Of a stretch of 8,926 nt of DNA, positions 7,731-8,926 are shown piece by piece. Where the stretch lies: positions 1-8,926 of the forward strand of contig CALGAA010000051.1 of assembly GCA_937952445.1 (NCBI GenBank). The letters run 5' to 3'. The first letter of the stretch is position 1. Every line of letters begins with the position of its first letter. The stretch comes from an uncultured Bacteroidota bacterium. GTDB lineage: Bacteria; Bacteroidota; Bacteroidia; Chitinophagales; Saprospiraceae. The notes under the pieces were generated by a model that saw nothing but the letters and a program-made list of their open reading frames with translations, had not been told where the DNA came from and did not search any database. Both the position numbers and the translations under genes were made by a program.

Positions 7731-7807
7731 TGGTGGAGGATATCGGAGTCGAACCGATGACCTCTAGAATGCAAATCTAGCGCTCTAGCCAGCTGAGCTA
7801 ATCCCCC
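7731..7807 (-). tRNA. tRNA-Ala (anticodon UGC)
   Basis: The cloverleaf is complete on the minus strand. The acceptor stem is GGGGGAT/ATCCTCC with one G-U pair, the D arm contains GCTCAGCTGGCTAGAGC, and the anticodon arm is CTAGA-TTTGCAT-TCTAG with anticodon TGC. The T arm is ATCGG-TTCGACT-CCGAT, and the discriminator base is A at 7734. CCA is encoded, and the sequence continues as three CCA units in tandem (7733 down to 7725). tRNA-Ala(UGC) is the usual second tRNA of a bacterial 16S-23S spacer, but here it is followed by a terminator. Confidence 0.97.
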
Positions 7808-7808
7808 G

Positions 7809-7893
7809 TACGGGTGTGGGTGTGGGTGTGGGTTCTGGTTTGTGGGTGTGCGTTTGTTGTGTGGGTGTGTGGGTATGTGGGTATGGGTGTGTA
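7809..7893. repeat. GT-rich low-complexity arm of the spacer element
   Basis: The tract is built of TGTGGG-type units on the plus strand (GTGTGGGTGTGGGTGTG at 7814-7830, then more degenerate GTGGGTGTG and GGGTATG units). It begins one base from the 5' end of tRNA-Ala and ends 9 bases before the S23 stop codon. It is the shorter, inverted counterpart of the CA-rich arm at 8294-8480. Confidence 0.9.
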
Positions 7894-7902
7894 TAAAAAT
7901 TT

Positions 7903-8259
7903 TTATTTACGAACTCTGGTACTTCGAATAAGACCCAGCAACATTTTGGAGATGGATTCATATTCCTGGTACAGCATATCGAATTCCTCTTTTGGAATCC
8001 AGTTTTGTGCTTTCAATATCTTTAGTAGTGCAACACATTCATTCACGGACCCTCTGGCCATGATGTAAAAGTGTTTTTTATCTGCTTCCGTCATGCGTCC
8101 TACGCCTTCTGCCAAATTAAGGGCAACTGAAATGCAGGCTCTTTTGAGTTGATCGGCTACAAATTTATCAATTTGATTTGAAGAAAAAATGTAATTCAAC
8201 AAGATTGTGTTCGTTTCTTCAATCTTTTGATTTACTTCCAATTTTTCAAAATCAAACAT
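7903..8259 (-). CDS. Four-helix-bundle protein, 23S rRNA intervening-sequence (S23) family
   Basis: The 118-residue product starts MFDFEKLEVNQK and contains QLKRACISVALNLAEGVGRM and a later GSVNECVALLKI, the signature blocks of the S23/IVS four-helix-bundle family (Pfam 23S_rRNA_IVP). Members are encoded in intervening sequences of 23S rRNA genes in several bacteria and also occur elsewhere; the DGR accessory protein Avd has a related fold. Their function is unresolved; basic pentamers and nucleic-acid binding have been proposed. The start at 8259 is chosen because the family consensus begins there; the frame is open to an ATG at 8325, but that stretch runs into the repeat arm. It is read in the same direction as the rRNA, from the pre-rRNA itself unless it has its own promoter, which I cannot see. 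No SD is present. Confidence 0.94.
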   Translation of the reverse strand: MFDFEKLEVNQKIEETNTILLNYIFSSNQIDKFVADQLKRACISVALNLAEGVGRMTEADKKHFYIMARGSVNECVALLKILKAQNWIPKEEFDMLYQEYESISKMLLGLIRSTRVRK

Positions 8260-8293
8260 ACGGACTAAATTGCGTCTTTCAAAAAACTCATTC

Positions 8294-8480
8294 CACCCAT
8301 ACTCACTCACTCCCCCCCAACTCACTCACTCTCACTATCTCTCACACCCACATCAAACCCAAACTCTCTCACACCCACACCCAAACTCTCTCACACCCAC
8401 ACCCAAACTAATTCACACCCAAACTATCCCCCACACTCACACCCCCCAAACCCAAACACACACCCACACCCACACACGTA
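8294..8480. repeat. CA-rich low-complexity arm of the spacer element
   Basis: The 187-base tract is made of CACACCC, CTCTCAC and AAACCC units on the plus strand. It is more than twice the length of the GT-rich arm and complementary to it in inverted orientation. It ends two bases from the 3' end of tRNA-Ile. Open frames across it translate to runs of Thr-His and Pro and are not genes. Confidence 0.9.
8361..8404. repeat. Two perfect 22-bp tandem repeats within the CA-rich arm
   Basis: Positions 8361-8382 and 8383-8404 are identical 22-base units (AAACTCTCTC followed by ACACCCACACCC). A shortened copy, AAACTAATTCACACCC, follows at 8405-8420, and degenerate copies lie on both sides. This is a signature of recent slippage or unequal exchange within the arm. 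Confidence 0.9.
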
Positions 8481-8482
8481 AG

Positions 8483-8556
8483 TAGTCCCGGGCAGACTTG
8501 AACTGCCGACCTCTACATTATCAGTGTAGCGCTCTAACCAGCTGAGCTACGGGACT
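8483..8556 (-). tRNA. tRNA-Ile (anticodon GAU)
   Basis: The full cloverleaf on the minus strand has acceptor stem AGTCCCG/CGGGACT, a D arm with GCTCAGCTGGTTAGAGC, anticodon arm CTACA-CTGATAA-TGTAG with anticodon GAT, T arm GGCAG-TTCAAGT-CTGCC, and discriminator A at 8483. The gene does not encode CCA: CTT follows the discriminator. An A at position 1 is also found in E. coli tRNA-Ile. This is the standard first tRNA of a 16S-23S spacer. Confidence 0.97.
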
Positions 8557-8877
8557 AGGTCATATTTCAATCATCAAATCCCGATGCCTTCCATTTCCCG
8601 GATGGCCATCGGGGCCGGGTATTTCTACAGACCATTGTCGGAATAGATGAACCCGGGGATTTTATATAATAGTAGGTACTTCACTTTCCGGCTATTTTCA
8701 ATCTTACCGTTTGAATCAAAGCGATTCAAGAAATAAAACAACAACACGGATAAAAGGAAGTAACAAATGTAATCCAAAAAAATAGAAAGGAAGAGACTAG
8801 ATTTTGGGGGACCAAAATTATTTGAGTATTCCCGCTGTGAGGCGGGATGACCATTCTCGACGAATGGTAAGACTCGA
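8557..8877 (-). other. Transcribed spacer between 16S rRNA and tRNA-Ile
   Basis: This 321-base stretch has no gene and several stems. Next to the 16S end, TCCCGC/GCGGGA (8830-8847) and ACCATTC/GAATGGT (8850-8868) form two hairpins enclosed by GAGT/ACTC (8824-8827 with 8872-8875), making a small three-way junction. Further along, ATTTTGG/CCAAAAT (8801-8818), TTGAATC/GATTCAA (8711-8729) and CCGGGT/ACCCGG (8615-8620 with 8651-8656) are further inverted repeats. Just before tRNA-Ile, CCCGATG/CATCGGG (8580-8613) encloses an inner CCAT/ATGG stem. These are likely pre-rRNA folding and processing structures. I could not identify a boxA antitermination site. Confidence 0.7.

Positions 8878-8926
<49 letters not shown>

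Larger units (their letters stand above)
7808..8482 (-). other. Intervening-sequence-like element between tRNA-Ala and tRNA-Ile
   Basis: The whole 675-base interval between the two tRNA genes behaves as one unit: GT-rich arm, S23-family ORF, CA-rich arm. The outer ends are inverted repeats. From 7809 rightward and from 8480 leftward (complement), 26 of 30 positions agree, starting with TACG at both ends and including a perfect 17-bp match (7814-7830 with 8459-8475). In the transcript the arms could form a long stem that presents the ORF in a loop and brings the tRNAs close together. This resembles the organisation of 23S rRNA intervening sequences, but its position in the spacer between tRNAs is unusual. 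Excision from the pre-rRNA, mobility and function are inferred, not shown. Confidence 0.7.

Noticed and set aside
7814..8068. Plus-strand frame starting in the GT-rich arm
   Set aside because: Its first part is repeat (Trp-Val-Gly-rich) and the remainder lies antisense to the S23 gene.
7903..8259. Avd protein of a diversity-generating retroelement
   Set aside because: The fold family is related, but no reverse transcriptase, template repeat or variable target gene is in the window; the S23/IVS reading fits the rRNA location better.
8294..8480. Possible CRISPR array
   Set aside because: The 22-base units are tandem without unique spacers of regular length, and no cas genes are present.
8178..8485. 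Open frames across the CA-rich arm encoding Thr-His and Pro-rich peptides
   Set aside because: They are translations of simple repeats, run opposite to the S23 gene and have no recognisable domain.
8771..8818. Hairpin 8801-8818 followed by a T-rich stretch as a terminator after 16S
   Set aside because: The T run on the minus strand lies about 15 bases beyond the stem, and the stem is short; the tRNAs downstream should be part of the same transcript.

Overview
The window looks like chromosomal DNA from a Bacteroidota bacterium. The evidence is the 16S rRNA tail, start codons without purine-rich Shine-Dalgarno sequences, TAnnTTTG-like promoter boxes, a lipoprotein/PBP4-type carboxypeptidase and a Tat-exported Gfo/Idh/MocA oxidoreductase. 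I cannot name the genus from sequence alone. Nothing in the protein-coding part suggests a phage or transposon.

Layout. Positions 1-149 (minus) hold the first 49 codons of surE, divergent from hemH (296-1336, plus). hemH is followed by holA (1390-2388, plus). Convergent to holA is a minus-strand pair: dacB-like D-Ala-D-Ala carboxypeptidase (2955-4280) followed by yraN (2489-2860). Divergent from dacB is a secreted M14 zinc carboxypeptidase (4357-5853, plus). A 270-base gap (5854-6123) carries a run of four adjacent hairpins. It separates the M14 gene from a convergent minus-strand gene for a Tat-exported oxidoreductase (6124-7521).

From 7676 to the right edge the window is the distal part of an rRNA transcription unit read on the minus strand: 16S rRNA 3' end (8926 to 8878), structured spacer, tRNA-Ile(GAU), a 675-base inserted element, tRNA-Ala(UGC), then a strong intrinsic terminator (7676-7720) immediately after the tRNA. 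No 23S or 5S gene follows, so this 16S copy appears to be unlinked from 23S.

The element between the two tRNAs is the most unusual part. It encodes a four-helix-bundle protein of the 23S rRNA intervening-sequence (S23) family. That gene is bracketed by a GT-rich tract and a CA-rich tract that are inverted relative to each other, including a perfect 17-bp inverted repeat, and the outer ends abut the tRNA genes. In the pre-rRNA the arms could pair into a long stem with the ORF in the loop, as in 23S rRNA intervening sequences but placed in the spacer. The 16S tail is also altered in the anti-Shine-Dalgarno core (CCUCU in place of CCUCC), which fits the absence of SD sequences before every gene here. 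The protein-coding genes are mostly housekeeping: nucleotide phosphatase, haem synthesis, replication clamp loading, nuclease and envelope peptidases.
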